Source of the DNA: Chitinophagaceae bacterium
GTDB taxonomy: Bacteria > Bacteroidota > Bacteroidia > Chitinophagales > Chitinophagaceae
Assembly (NCBI GenBank): GCA_021151685.1
Contig: JAGKWS010000062.1
Span: forward strand, 1-22,486
Length of the DNA: 22,486 bases
Reading direction: 5' to 3'
Of this stretch, positions 15,727-22,486 are shown piece after piece. The stretch's first letter is position 1; every line of letters starts with the position of its first letter. The position numbers were made by a program, and so were the translations under genes. The notes under the pieces are model-generated. The model did no database searches. It had not been told where the DNA came from and saw only the letters and a list, made by a program, of their open reading frames with translations.

Positions 15727-15758
15727 TTTGTTCAATCAGGATATTTCCCATACCTTTG
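15727..15758 (+). promoter_or_regulatory. rpmH promoter (-33 TTTG, -7 TACCTTTG)
   Basis: TTTG at 15727-15730 and TACCTTTG at 15751-15758, separated by 20 bases, form the best complete Bacteroidota-type promoter in the window. Transcription would start roughly 30 bases before the rpmH ATG. The rest of the 233-base gap between phrB and rpmH (15561-15793) shows no gene or strong structure. Confidence 0.75.
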
Positions 15759-15793
15759 CACTCCCTTGTTGAAAGGGTATTAAATATTAAGTT

Positions 15794-15949
15794 ATGAAAC
15801 GTACGTATCAACCGCACCGCCGCCGTCGTAAATCAGTTCATGGATTCCGTAAGCGTATGGAGTCTGCCAACGGTCGCAAGGTGCTCGCATCTCGCCGCGC
15901 AAAAGGCCGCCATAAACTGACCGTATCTGACGAGAGTCGTTTGAAGTAA
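15794..15949 (+). CDS. rpmH: 50S ribosomal protein L34
   Basis: A 51-residue, highly basic protein beginning MKRTYQPHRRRRKSVHGFRK and containing NGRKVLASRRAKGRHKLTVS, the near-invariant L34 sequence. It is a structural protein of the large ribosomal subunit. Length is in the family range (44-53). The gene is read by translating 15794-15949 directly; the stop is TAA at 15947-15949. It has a strong promoter upstream and heads the conserved rpmH-rnpA-yidD cluster. Confidence 0.98.
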   Translation: MKRTYQPHRRRRKSVHGFRKRMESANGRKVLASRRAKGRHKLTVSDESRLK

Positions 15950-15968
15950 TACTATAAAGTTTTACGAC

Positions 15969-16379
15969 ATTCGTAATACGTTCAAAAAACAGGAGCGGCT
16001 CAAGCGGGAGCAGCATATTAATACGCTTTTCTCACAAGGAAAAGCGTTTTCTATTTTCCCCCTGCGCTTCATATTCCGGTTTGTGCAGGAAACTGATGCC
16101 CCTGCTACCAATACCGAATACAGCCCGGTATTGGCGGGATTTTCTGTGCCCAAAAAAAAATTCAAACTGTCGGTAACACGACACAGGGTACGCAGGCAAA
16201 TGATAGAAGCGTGGCGGCTCCACAAAGCGCCTCTGTGTGCTTTGGTGCCAGCGGGGCAGCAACTACATGTGTTTGTTATTTGCACAGCCCCTACCCTACC
16301 CGCCTATACCGATGTGCTTGCGGCTATGACCACGGGAATAGACAAGCTACAGGCTGCGTGCACACATTCTGCGCGTTAA
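15969..16379 (+). CDS. rnpA: Ribonuclease P protein component; start codon non-canonical or uncertain
   Basis: Protein subunit of RNase P, which with its RNA removes 5' leaders from tRNA precursors. The frame is open from 15945 to the TAA at 16377-16379. It carries the whole RnpA pattern: NTFKKQERLKREQHINTLFS, GKAFSIFPLRFIF, then AGFSVPKKKFKLSVTRHRVR with RRQMIEAWRLHK, the RNA-binding signature (RNR-type helix; His replaces the usual Asn in TRHRVRR). The problem is the start. There is no ATG, GTG or TTG between the upstream stop (TGA at 15942) and the conserved N-terminus; the first is GTG at 16083, which would delete about 38 conserved residues. ATT at 15969 (136-residue product) or ATA at 15954 are the likely starts. 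It follows rpmH by 19 bases and is probably co-transcribed. Confidence 0.85.
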   Translation: MRNTFKKQERLKREQHINTLFSQGKAFSIFPLRFIFRFVQETDAPATNTEYSPVLAGFSVPKKKFKLSVTRHRVRRQMIEAWRLHKAPLCALVPAGQQLHVFVICTAPTLPAYTDVLAAMTTGIDKLQAACTHSAR

Positions 16380-16420
16380 GACTACATTTACCCTTTCTTT
16401 GCACAACATAATAAGGCACT

Positions 16421-16642
16421 ATGCGCTGGCTACTTTCTCAGATTTTTATGGGCATTATCCGCTTCTATCAGGCGGCTATTTCGCCATTTCTGGGTGCCAA
16501 GTGCCGGTACACACCCAGTTGCAGTGCCTATGGACTGGAGGCTATACGCAAATATGGCCCGCTGAAAGGTGGTTGGATGGCCCTGCGCCGCATAGTCTCT
16601 TGCAACCCATGGGGCGGCCACGGATACGACCCGGTGCCATAG
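16421..16642 (+). CDS. yidD: Membrane protein insertion efficiency factor YidD
   Basis: A 73-residue protein with the complete family signature: an N-terminal amphipathic helix (LLSQIFMGIIRFYQAAISPF), then CRYTPSCSAYGLEAIRKYG with the conserved cysteines and tyrosines, GGWMALRRIVSCNPWG and a terminal GYDPVP. YidD lies at the inner face of the cytoplasmic membrane and assists YidC-dependent membrane protein insertion. It is the third gene of the rpmH-rnpA-yidD cluster, 41 bases after rnpA. The family length is about 70-100. It converges with recJ, with 43 bases between the stops and no clear terminator hairpin. Confidence 0.96.
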   Translation: MRWLLSQIFMGIIRFYQAAISPFLGAKCRYTPSCSAYGLEAIRKYGPLKGGWMALRRIVSCNPWGGHGYDPVP

Positions 16643-16685
16643 ATGGTATTTTTTGTACACTTTTTATTGGTAACATACACACATA

Positions 16686-18410
16686 CTACAACGTAGTGGT
16701 ATGCGGTGTTGGCCTTATGTCTACCACCTTTACCTGTAGGCGGGTATTGCCGTTGTACTCGTTCTCTTCTATGTTGTAGAGCATATCGAACGCACCATTT
16801 TTTACATGGCGAAACTTGTCGCCTATACCAAAGCCTATACCCTCTACTATAGGGCCATTGCGCTGGTGGGCCACCACACGTATGTGTGCATCGCGAATGA
16901 GTGTAGATGCCCCGTTGTAGTCGTACAGGCCGCGAGAAAGAAACACCGGCTTCATATTGGCGGGCCCAAAAGGCTCGAACTGACGAATAAGGTTGTAAAA
17001 CGATTGTTTTACCAACGATAGTGGTATCTCGGCATCTATTTCTATTTCGGGCACCCGTTGTGCTTCTGTAATGGTGCTGGCTACCGCAGCTTCAAACCGT
17101 TCTATAAATTCATCTACACGGTCTTCGGGCATGGTCATACCGGCTGCAAAGCAGTGGCCACCATAGTTCTCCAGCAGGTCGCGGCACTCGTGTATGGCCT
17201 CGTATATATTGAAGCCCGATACCGACCGGGCCGAGCCAGTAGCCTTGCCATTGGCACTGGTGAGTACTATTGTAGGCCTGTAGTAATGGTCTATAAGCCG
17301 CGATGCTACTATACCCACTACACCCTTGTGCCAGTGCGACCGGTAGAGTACCGTAGAGCGGCGGCTGTGCGCATCTGCATCGTCATTCAGTATAGACAGT
17401 GCTTCTTCGGTTATGTTTTTATCTACTTCCTTGCGGTCGTCATTGTCGGAGTGTAGCATGGCGGCCAGTTCGCTTATCTTTACCGGGTCGGTTTCGGTAA
17501 AGAACTCTACCGCCTTTCGGGCATCGTCCATACGGCCGGCTGCATTTACCCGTGGGCCTATCACAAACACAAGATCTGATATGCACAGAGTCCGTTGCAC
17601 GCCTCCCAGTTCTTTCAGGGTGGCAATGGCTGGGCATGGGTTCTCATTTATTTGTCTCACCCCATAGTAGGCCAGTATGCGGTTCTCGCCGTCTATGGGC
17701 ACTATATCGGCCGCTATGCTGGTGGCTACAAGGTCGAGATAGGTGTACACCCGCTCCATAGGCAGTTTGTAGTGCATGGCCAATGCCGATATCAGCTTGA
17801 AGCCTATACCGCAACCACTCAGCTCTTTGTAGGGATAGCGGCAGTCTTTTTGTTTGGGGTTCAGTATGGCATAGGCAGGTGGCAGGCTGTTATCGGGCAA
17901 GTGGTGGTCGCACACTATCACATCTATGCCCAACGACTGGGCATAGGTAATCATCTCTACCGATTTGATACCACAATCAAGCGTTATCATCAGGGTGTAG
18001 CCATTGCCGTGCGCATAGTCTATACCCTGCTTAGAAATACCATAGCCCTCGCGGTAGCGGTGGGGTATGTAGTATGATATCTGCCCCTTGTATATGGAAC
18101 GGAGAAAGCTGTACACTACCGACACGGCTGTAGTACCATCTACATCGTAGTCGCCATACACCATTATGCGTTCGTGCCATTCTATGGCCTCGGCAATACG
18201 GGTTATTGCTTTTTGCATGCCCTTCATCCTGAAGGGGTCGTGAAGATGTGCTAATTCGGGACGGAAAAAAAGCCGTGCCTCTTCATAGTTGGTAATGCCC
18301 CGCGTAGCAAGCAATCTGCAAATAGCGGGCTGCACCTGCAACTGATTGTACAGGTTGGCAACTACTTCTTCGTTGGCAGGCTTTAAGGTCCATCTCTTAT
18401 CCGGTCGCAT
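16686..18410 (-). CDS. recJ: Single-stranded-DNA-specific 5'-3' exonuclease RecJ
   Basis: Degrades single-stranded DNA 5' to 3' in recombination and mismatch or base-excision repair. The 574-residue product has DHH-family motifs: VYGDYDVDGT (84-93, with DYDVDG at 87-92), LMITLDCG (140-147) and CDHHLPDN (167-174). The SGCGIGFKL stretch, the GPRVNAAGRMDDA region and the DHHA1 motif ENYGGHCFAAGMTMPE follow. A C-terminal OB-like domain ends the protein. The frame reaches an ATG at 18452, but the ATG at 18410-18408 gives the usual start (MRPDKRWTLK) and has GGAAAGA directly in front as a ribosome-binding site. The start overlaps the end of kmo by 14 bases, so the two are in one operon. Confidence 0.95.
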   Translation of the reverse strand: MRPDKRWTLKPANEEVVANLYNQLQVQPAICRLLATRGITNYEEARLFFRPELAHLHDPFRMKGMQKAITRIAEAIEWHERIMVYGDYDVDGTTAVSVVYSFLRSIYKGQISYYIPHRYREGYGISKQGIDYAHGNGYTLMITLDCGIKSVEMITYAQSLGIDVIVCDHHLPDNSLPPAYAILNPKQKDCRYPYKELSGCGIGFKLISALAMHYKLPMERVYTYLDLVATSIAADIVPIDGENRILAYYGVRQINENPCPAIATLKELGGVQRTLCISDLVFVIGPRVNAAGRMDDARKAVEFFTETDPVKISELAAMLHSDNDDRKEVDKNITEEALSILNDDADAHSRRSTVLYRSHWHKGVVGIVASRLIDHYYRPTIVLTSANGKATGSARSVSGFNIYEAIHECRDLLENYGGHCFAAGMTMPEDRVDEFIERFEAAVASTITEAQRVPEIEIDAEIPLSLVKQSFYNLIRQFEPFGPANMKPVFLSRGLYDYNGASTLIRDAHIRVVAHQRNGPIVEGIGFGIGDKFRHVKNGAFDMLYNIEENEYNGNTRLQVKVVDIRPTPHTTTL

Positions 18411-19779
18411 TCTTTCCAAAATCCAATTGCTGCACAGCGGCGTGGTACTCATTTACCCAAGTGGTAAGCGAATCGCAAAAGCTGCTCTGTGCCAGGTTCA
18501 CAAAAAAATCTCCTTCATTCATTATCCGCTCCAGCAGCTTGTCTTGTGCCTGTATGCATTGTATAGCGGTGTTGTAGGGTATATGGCTGAACGATACCAT
18601 TTCGTAGACCGATATAAATCGGTCGGGGAAGCGGTTGCCCAGTTCTTTTTCTATTTTCTTACGCTCCAGAAAGCGGGAGTCGGCCACTTTGTCGCGCATT
18701 TCTACGAAGTTTGTCAGGGCCAGTGCCGCTACGGCATCGCCATTGGGCTTGCGGGCTGTGTCATACTTGTTCAGTATAGTGGCCCAGTCATTGCCGTGTG
18801 TATCTATGAGGTCGGCCAGTACGGTGCAGTCCTCAAAACCGGCATTCATACCCTGTCCGTAGAAAGGTACTATGGCATGGGCGGCATCGCCTATCAGCGC
18901 ACTCATGTCTTTGTAGTGCCATGGTGCTATGTGTGTGGTAATGAGTGATGCGGTAGGATTGGTAAAGAAATCTTCTATCAGCGTAGGCATCAGTGCCTTG
19001 GCATCGGCAAACTGTGTATCGAACAGATGGTGTACATCCTCTGGTGTATTCAGTTTGGCAAAAGATACTTCCCCCTCAAACGGCATAAACATGGTACAGG
19101 TAAATGTACCATCGGTATTGGGCAGGGCTATCATCATGTACTTGCCACGCGGCCATATGTGCAGGGCATTTTTTTCCATCAGCCACTCGCCAGTGGCACC
19201 TGGCAGTATGGTCAGTTCTTTATAGCCATATTCCAGATAGTGCTGGTCGCAGTTTACCCGGTTCATATGCGTATAGCTGGTACGCAGGGCCGAGAAAGCG
19301 CCATCGGCACCAAACAGCAGATCGGCTTGTATGGTTTTGTCGGCGCCATTGTGCGATAGTTGCACCACATTGTTGGCTACATCTACCCCATGGCACTTAT
19401 GCTCGAAGTGGATGGATGCCCCATGCTGCTCGGCCAATGTCATGAGCTTGCGGTTCAGCTCGCCACGGCTCACCGAATAGATGGCCTCGTTGTGGCGGCT
19501 GTATGGCTGAAATGCCGTTTGCCCGTCGGGCTGATGCAGGTAACGGCCATACATGGGAATAGCCAGTGGTTCCATATCGGCACGCAGGCCTGCAAGGTCC
19601 AGTGCCTTCCAGCCACGGGCACTCATGGCCAGATTGATGGATTTGCCGGCACTCATATTGGCTGCCCGCATATCGGGGCGGCGTTCATACACAGATACTT
19701 CGTAGCCTCTTTTCTTCAGAATAATAGAGAGCAGAGAGCCTACCAGTCCTGCACCAAGTATCGTTACGTTGCGTGACAT
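18397..19779 (-). CDS. kmo: Kynurenine 3-monooxygenase
   Basis: FAD- and NADPH-dependent hydroxylation of L-kynurenine to 3-hydroxykynurenine in tryptophan degradation and de novo NAD synthesis. The 460 residues show the FAD motif TILGAGLVGSLLSIILKKRG (GAGLVG 9-14), the KMO-specific SAGKSINLAMSARGW (43-57), FGADGAFSALR (156-166) and LIGDAAHAIVPFYGQGMNAG (295-314) followed by FED. The length agrees with bacterial and eukaryotic KMO. The ATG at 19779-19777 is the natural start. No other kynurenine-pathway gene (tryptophan dioxygenase, kynureninase, 3-hydroxyanthranilate dioxygenase) is in the window. Its 3' end overlaps recJ. A candidate promoter lies at 19843-19813. Confidence 0.94.
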   Translation of the reverse strand: MSRNVTILGAGLVGSLLSIILKKRGYEVSVYERRPDMRAANMSAGKSINLAMSARGWKALDLAGLRADMEPLAIPMYGRYLHQPDGQTAFQPYSRHNEAIYSVSRGELNRKLMTLAEQHGASIHFEHKCHGVDVANNVVQLSHNGADKTIQADLLFGADGAFSALRTSYTHMNRVNCDQHYLEYGYKELTILPGATGEWLMEKNALHIWPRGKYMMIALPNTDGTFTCTMFMPFEGEVSFAKLNTPEDVHHLFDTQFADAKALMPTLIEDFFTNPTASLITTHIAPWHYKDMSALIGDAAHAIVPFYGQGMNAGFEDCTVLADLIDTHGNDWATILNKYDTARKPNGDAVAALALTNFVEMRDKVADSRFLERKKIEKELGNRFPDRFISVYEMVSFSHIPYNTAIQCIQAQDKLLERIMNEGDFFVNLAQSSFCDSLTTWVNEYHAAVQQLDFGKNATG

Positions 19780-19812
19780 AAATGTTAAGTTTGTAAAATT
19801 AAGCCTAAAGAA

Positions 19813-19843
19813 CGAAAGTAACAGCGTTTGCCGCCCATGGCAA
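19813..19843 (-). promoter_or_regulatory. Candidate kmo-recJ promoter
   Basis: On the minus strand TTG (19843-19841) and TACTTTCG (19820-19813) are separated by 20 bases, the usual -33/-7 spacing, with one deviation from TAnnTTTG. Transcription would begin about 30 bases before the kmo ATG. The gap to the divergent DUF502 gene also contains that gene's own -7 box. Confidence 0.45.
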
Positions 19844-19889
19844 TGATTTTAGTCAGGCAATGGCCACACATATGATAGGCATAATTATC

Positions 19890-19897
19890 TACCTTTG
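19890..19897 (+). promoter_or_regulatory. -7 box directly before the DUF502 gene
   Basis: TACCTTTG is an exact TAnnTTTG match, with 6 bases between it and the ATG at 19904. Transcript start and translation start would nearly coincide. The box also contains the in-frame TTG at 19895, which argues against that TTG as the real start. Confidence 0.55.
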
Positions 19898-19903
19898 CGG
19901 CCT

Positions 19904-20491
19904 ATGAGGCGTATTGCGTCTGTCTTACTCCGTTCGTTTCTTCAGGGCCTTATCCTGCTTAGTCCCATTGCGCTTACCGGCTACCTGCTCTACAAGATAT
20001 TTACCAGTGTAGATAGTTTGCTGCCCAAGATGCCGCAGGGCCTTGGCTTTGTTATCATCATAGCAGCAGTAACGGTTGTTGGCTATCTGGGTACCCGTTT
20101 CTTTGTGGGCCGCTGGCTGTTCGATTCGTTTTCGCACCTGATGGCCCATACACCGGGGGTCAAGTACATTTACTCGTCTATACGCGATGTTATCAGCTCG
20201 TTTGTGGGCGATAAAAAGAAGTTCAACAAGGCGGTATGGGTGCGGGTAAATGAAACACCCGAAATGTGGCGTATAGGGTTCATTACCCAAAAAGATATGG
20301 AAACGCTGGGTATGCCCGGCATGGTGGCGGTGTACCTGCCACATGCCTATGCTATATCGGGTTGGGTAATAGTAACCAATAGGGCCAATACAATAAATGC
20401 CGATAAGATGAGCCCCGGTGAGGCCATGAAGTTTGCTGTAAGCGGGGGCATTACCACCGCAGTGGAAACCGACAATGACAAGAAAAACTAA
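19904..20491 (+). CDS. DUF502 family inner-membrane protein
   Basis: A 195-residue membrane protein with two N-terminal hydrophobic segments (about 12-33 and 47-66), then HTPGVKYIYSSIRDVISSFVG, a soluble region with FITQKDMETLGMPGMVAVYLPHAYAISGWVIVTNR, and the C-terminal SPGEAMKFAVSGGI. This matches the widespread bacterial DUF502 family; the molecular function is not established. The frame opens at a TTG (19895) that lies inside the -7 box, so the ATG at 19904 is preferred. The stop overlaps the start of serC by 17 bases, so the two genes are co-transcribed and probably coupled in translation. Confidence 0.88.
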   Translation: MRRIASVLLRSFLQGLILLSPIALTGYLLYKIFTSVDSLLPKMPQGLGFVIIIAAVTVVGYLGTRFFVGRWLFDSFSHLMAHTPGVKYIYSSIRDVISSFVGDKKKFNKAVWVRVNETPEMWRIGFITQKDMETLGMPGMVAVYLPHAYAISGWVIVTNRANTINADKMSPGEAMKFAVSGGITTAVETDNDKKN

Positions 20492-21554
20492 TTTTGGAGC
20501 CGGGCCGGCTACCCTGCCGGCAGAGGTGCTGCAACAACTGTCGGCAGCTATGCTTAGTTATGGCCATACCGGCCTGCCCCTGCCCGAGCTGGAACACCGG
20601 GGTGCGCCCTTTGCCGCTATACTGGAAGAATGCAATGCGCTGCTGCGCGAGCTGTGTGACATAGATAACGACTATGAGGTGCTGTGGCTGCACGGCGGCG
20701 GCCGCCAGCAGTTTTGTATGGTGCCGCAAAACTTTCTTACTCCGCACACTACTGCCGCCTACATAGATAGTGGCTACTGGGCCCGCGAGGCTATGCAGTA
20801 TGCCGCTTATTACGGCCAGTCGGTAACGGTGGCCTCATCGGCCGATACGGCCTATGACCGCCTGCCCGAGTGGCCGGCAACCTTGCCACTCAATACCGCC
20901 TACCTGCACCTTACCACCAACAATACCATCTACGGCACCCAATGGCATACCTTGCCCGCAGCTACGGCACCACTGGTGGCCGATATGAGCAGCGACATAC
21001 TGAGCCGCCACCATAACTACAGGCAATACGCCCTTTTCTATGCTGCTGCACAAAAAAATCTGGGATTACCCGGTGTGGCAGTAGCCGTCATTCATTGCGA
21101 TATGCTGGCAAGGGCCAACCGTAATGTACCGCCATTGCTGAGTTATGCGGCACAGGCCCGCGAAAAATCGGTAGTGAATACGGCCAATGTAATGGGGGTA
21201 TACGCATCGCTGCTGATGCTGCGATGGACCAAAGAACGTGGCATAGATGCTATAGAGGCCGAGAACGCCCAAAAAGCTGAACTGCTCTACAACCATTTGG
21301 CGAGCAGTAAGCTATTCCAAACACGGGTAGCCGTGGCAGCCCACCGCAGCCTGATGAATGTATGCTTTAGCGCTACCGATACGCGCCACGAAAAAGCCCT
21401 GCTGCAACTGTGCGAAGAACATAATATGACTGGCATAAAGGGGCACAGAAGTACAGGTGGTTTCAGGGTGTCGCTCTACAATGCGGTGCGCCTGCCCGAT
21501 GTGCAGCGACTGGTAACCCTGATGCAACAGTACGAAGATAGCGTACAGGAGTAG
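20475..21554 (+). CDS. serC: Phosphoserine aminotransferase
   Basis: A PLP enzyme converting 3-phosphohydroxypyruvate and glutamate to phosphoserine in serine biosynthesis; it can also act in pyridoxal phosphate synthesis. The 359 residues show the N-terminal NFGAGPATLPAEVL, HGGGRQQFCMVP (73-84), DMSSDILSR (170-178), the PLP lysine in YAAAQKNLGLPG (Lys194) and the C-terminal GHRSTGGFRVSLYNA. Length fits the family (about 360). The ATG at 20475 lies inside the end of the DUF502 gene. The stop is only 3 bases from the stop of the convergent rnz gene, so transcripts from the two strands must overlap. serA and serB are not in the window. Confidence 0.95.
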   Translation: MTRKTNFGAGPATLPAEVLQQLSAAMLSYGHTGLPLPELEHRGAPFAAILEECNALLRELCDIDNDYEVLWLHGGGRQQFCMVPQNFLTPHTTAAYIDSGYWAREAMQYAAYYGQSVTVASSADTAYDRLPEWPATLPLNTAYLHLTTNNTIYGTQWHTLPAATAPLVADMSSDILSRHHNYRQYALFYAAAQKNLGLPGVAVAVIHCDMLARANRNVPPLLSYAAQAREKSVVNTANVMGVYASLLMLRWTKERGIDAIEAENAQKAELLYNHLASSKLFQTRVAVAAHRSLMNVCFSATDTRHEKALLQLCEEHNMTGIKGHRSTGGFRVSLYNAVRLPDVQRLVTLMQQYEDSVQE

Positions 21555-21557
21555 CCT

Positions 21558-22460
21558 TTACAAATCGTACGCAACACCCTCTATAGCTATGTATGTATTG
21601 CGAAACACCGCCATGGCTTCTTCGCGAAAGGGTTCCAACTCTTTGTACCGCGACGAGAAGTGCCCCAGCAGCAATATACGCACATTGGCTTTTTGGGCCA
21701 GCATAGCCGCCTGTAGGGCAGTACTGTGGTAGCGCGCAGTGGCACGGGCCTCATCGGCATGTAGATAGGTAGCCTCGTGATAAATGGCATCGGCCCCGTC
21801 TATAATGGGCAGAAAACACTCGGTAAAGCGGGTATCGGCGCAATAGGCATACCGCCGTGGCGGTGGGCCCTCGGTGGTAACGGCATTGTTGGGCACTATG
21901 GTACCATCGGGCAGGGTATAATCTTGTCCCTGTTTCAGCAATTCAAAATCGGTGGGTGGTATACCATATTGCTCGCACTGATGGGGCAATATGCGGCGAC
22001 CACGGGTACGGGTAGTTATGAGAAAACCATAACACGTTATACCATGCTCTACAGGAAAGGCGGTGACCGAAAATGTATCGGTATCGGCAATAACACCCCC
22101 ATCTGCCTGTAGCTCATGAAAGTGCAGCGGATAGCCCAGCGTGGTATTGGCCACTGCCAGTATAGCATCCAGTATGGGCTTTAGCCCGGCAGGTGCATAC
22201 AGGTGCAGTGGTGCAGTACGGCCCAGCAGGCTCATACTGTTGATGAGACCGGGCAAGCCAAAGTAGTGGTCGCCATGCAGGTGGCTGATGAAGATGTGGT
22301 GTACATTCTTCCACCTGATGCCGTAGCGTTGCATTTGTGTCTGTGTACCCTCGCCACAATCCAGCAGCAGCACCTCGCCATATACGGTAACCGCCTGCGA
22401 GGTGGGGTGCCTGCCAAAAGCCGGCAATGCCGAATTGTTTCCGAGTATCGTAACCCTCAT
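21558..22460 (-). CDS. rnz: Ribonuclease Z (tRNA 3' endonuclease)
   Basis: A zinc metallo-beta-lactamase-fold endonuclease that trims tRNA precursor 3' ends. The 300-residue product has LLLDCGEGTQTQMQRYGIRW (31-50), the metal motif HLHGDH (60-65), PGLINSMSLLGR, FPVEHGITCYGF, YAYCADTRF, YHEATYLHADEARA, HSTALQAAMLAQKA and the C-terminal LLGHFSSRY. This is the short form (tRNase Z-S), usually 300-320 residues. The ATG at 22460-22458 has a -7 box 5 bases upstream. It is convergent with serC, with 3 bases between the stops. The Bacteroidota-type exosite insertion region (TRTRGRRILPHQCEQYG) is visible. Confidence 0.96.
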   Translation of the reverse strand: MRVTILGNNSALPAFGRHPTSQAVTVYGEVLLLDCGEGTQTQMQRYGIRWKNVHHIFISHLHGDHYFGLPGLINSMSLLGRTAPLHLYAPAGLKPILDAILAVANTTLGYPLHFHELQADGGVIADTDTFSVTAFPVEHGITCYGFLITTRTRGRRILPHQCEQYGIPPTDFELLKQGQDYTLPDGTIVPNNAVTTEGPPPRRYAYCADTRFTECFLPIIDGADAIYHEATYLHADEARATARYHSTALQAAMLAQKANVRILLLGHFSSRYKELEPFREEAMAVFRNTYIAIEGVAYDL

Positions 22461-22465
22461 TGGTA

Positions 22466-22473
22466 CAAATATA
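22466..22473 (-). promoter_or_regulatory. -7 box directly before rnz
   Basis: TATATTTG on the minus strand is an exact TAnnTTTG match, with only TACCA between it and the ATG. As with priA, gltX and the DUF502 gene, the transcript is expected to start at or near the start codon. The -33 region lies outside the window. Confidence 0.5.
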
Positions 22474-22486
22474 ATAGAAATAGGGG

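Noticed and set aside
16083..16379. GTG at 16083 as the rnpA start.
   Set aside because: It would delete about 38 residues with clear RnpA conservation (FKKQERLK through PLRFIF).
16399..16779. A 126-codon frame overlapping yidD and the end of recJ.
   Set aside because: It shares DNA with the fully conserved YidD in another frame and has no recognisable features.

Overview
The window looks like a chromosomal stretch from a member of the Bacteroidota, probably the Chitinophagaceae/Chitinophagales (inference). The signs are TAnnTTTG-type -7 promoter boxes, an N-terminal regulatory-like domain fused to an outer-membrane beta-barrel, a Bacteroidota-style deacetylase, and the family-typical HGxHSPFVY methyltransferase start. 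Base composition is roughly half G+C, with a marked preference for ATA isoleucine codons. The exception is the AT-rich gene fragment at the left edge. I see no rRNA, tRNA or CRISPR array.

Layout: (1) 1-735 is the 3' part of an unrecognised AT-rich gene. (2) 874-1796, minus: dihydrofolate reductase, then a short protein that keeps the two ends of a methyltransferase family but not its SAM-binding middle; the two overlap by ATGA. (3) 1905-2571, minus: a HigB/HigA-type toxin-antitoxin pair with a palindrome in its promoter. (4) 2779-7996, plus: primosomal helicase PriA, a LutB-like iron-sulfur protein and a polysaccharide-deacetylase-like protein. (5) 8113-10566, plus: a TonB-receptor-like outer-membrane protein, then a strong terminator and a 122-base inverted repeat. 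(6) 10800-13968, minus: glutamyl-tRNA synthetase and, 43 bases downstream of its stop, an AAA ATPase fused to a DUF4435/TOPRIM-like domain. (7) 14001-14244: a 244-base terminal-inverted-repeat element flanked by a perfect 9-base direct repeat. (8) 14253-15560, minus: DNA photolyase. (9) 15794-16642, plus: rpmH, rnpA, yidD. (10) 16686-19779, minus: kynurenine 3-monooxygenase overlapping RecJ. (11) 19904-21554, plus: a DUF502 membrane protein overlapping SerC. (12) 21558-22460, minus: ribonuclease Z.

Most of the window is housekeeping: replication restart and repair (PriA, RecJ, photolyase), translation and RNA processing (GltX, L34, RnpA, RNase Z), and folate, serine and kynurenine metabolism. 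The accessory layer is the toxin-antitoxin pair, the ATPase-DUF4435 fusion and the two inverted-repeat elements. The best candidate for an under-described system is the single-chain ATPase-DUF4435 protein, which resembles a compact fused PARIS-type anti-phage protein. Other points worth checking are the mobile element upstream of gltX, the methyltransferase relic coupled to DHFR, rnpA without a canonical start codon, and four genes whose -7 box lies only 4-6 bases before the start codon.
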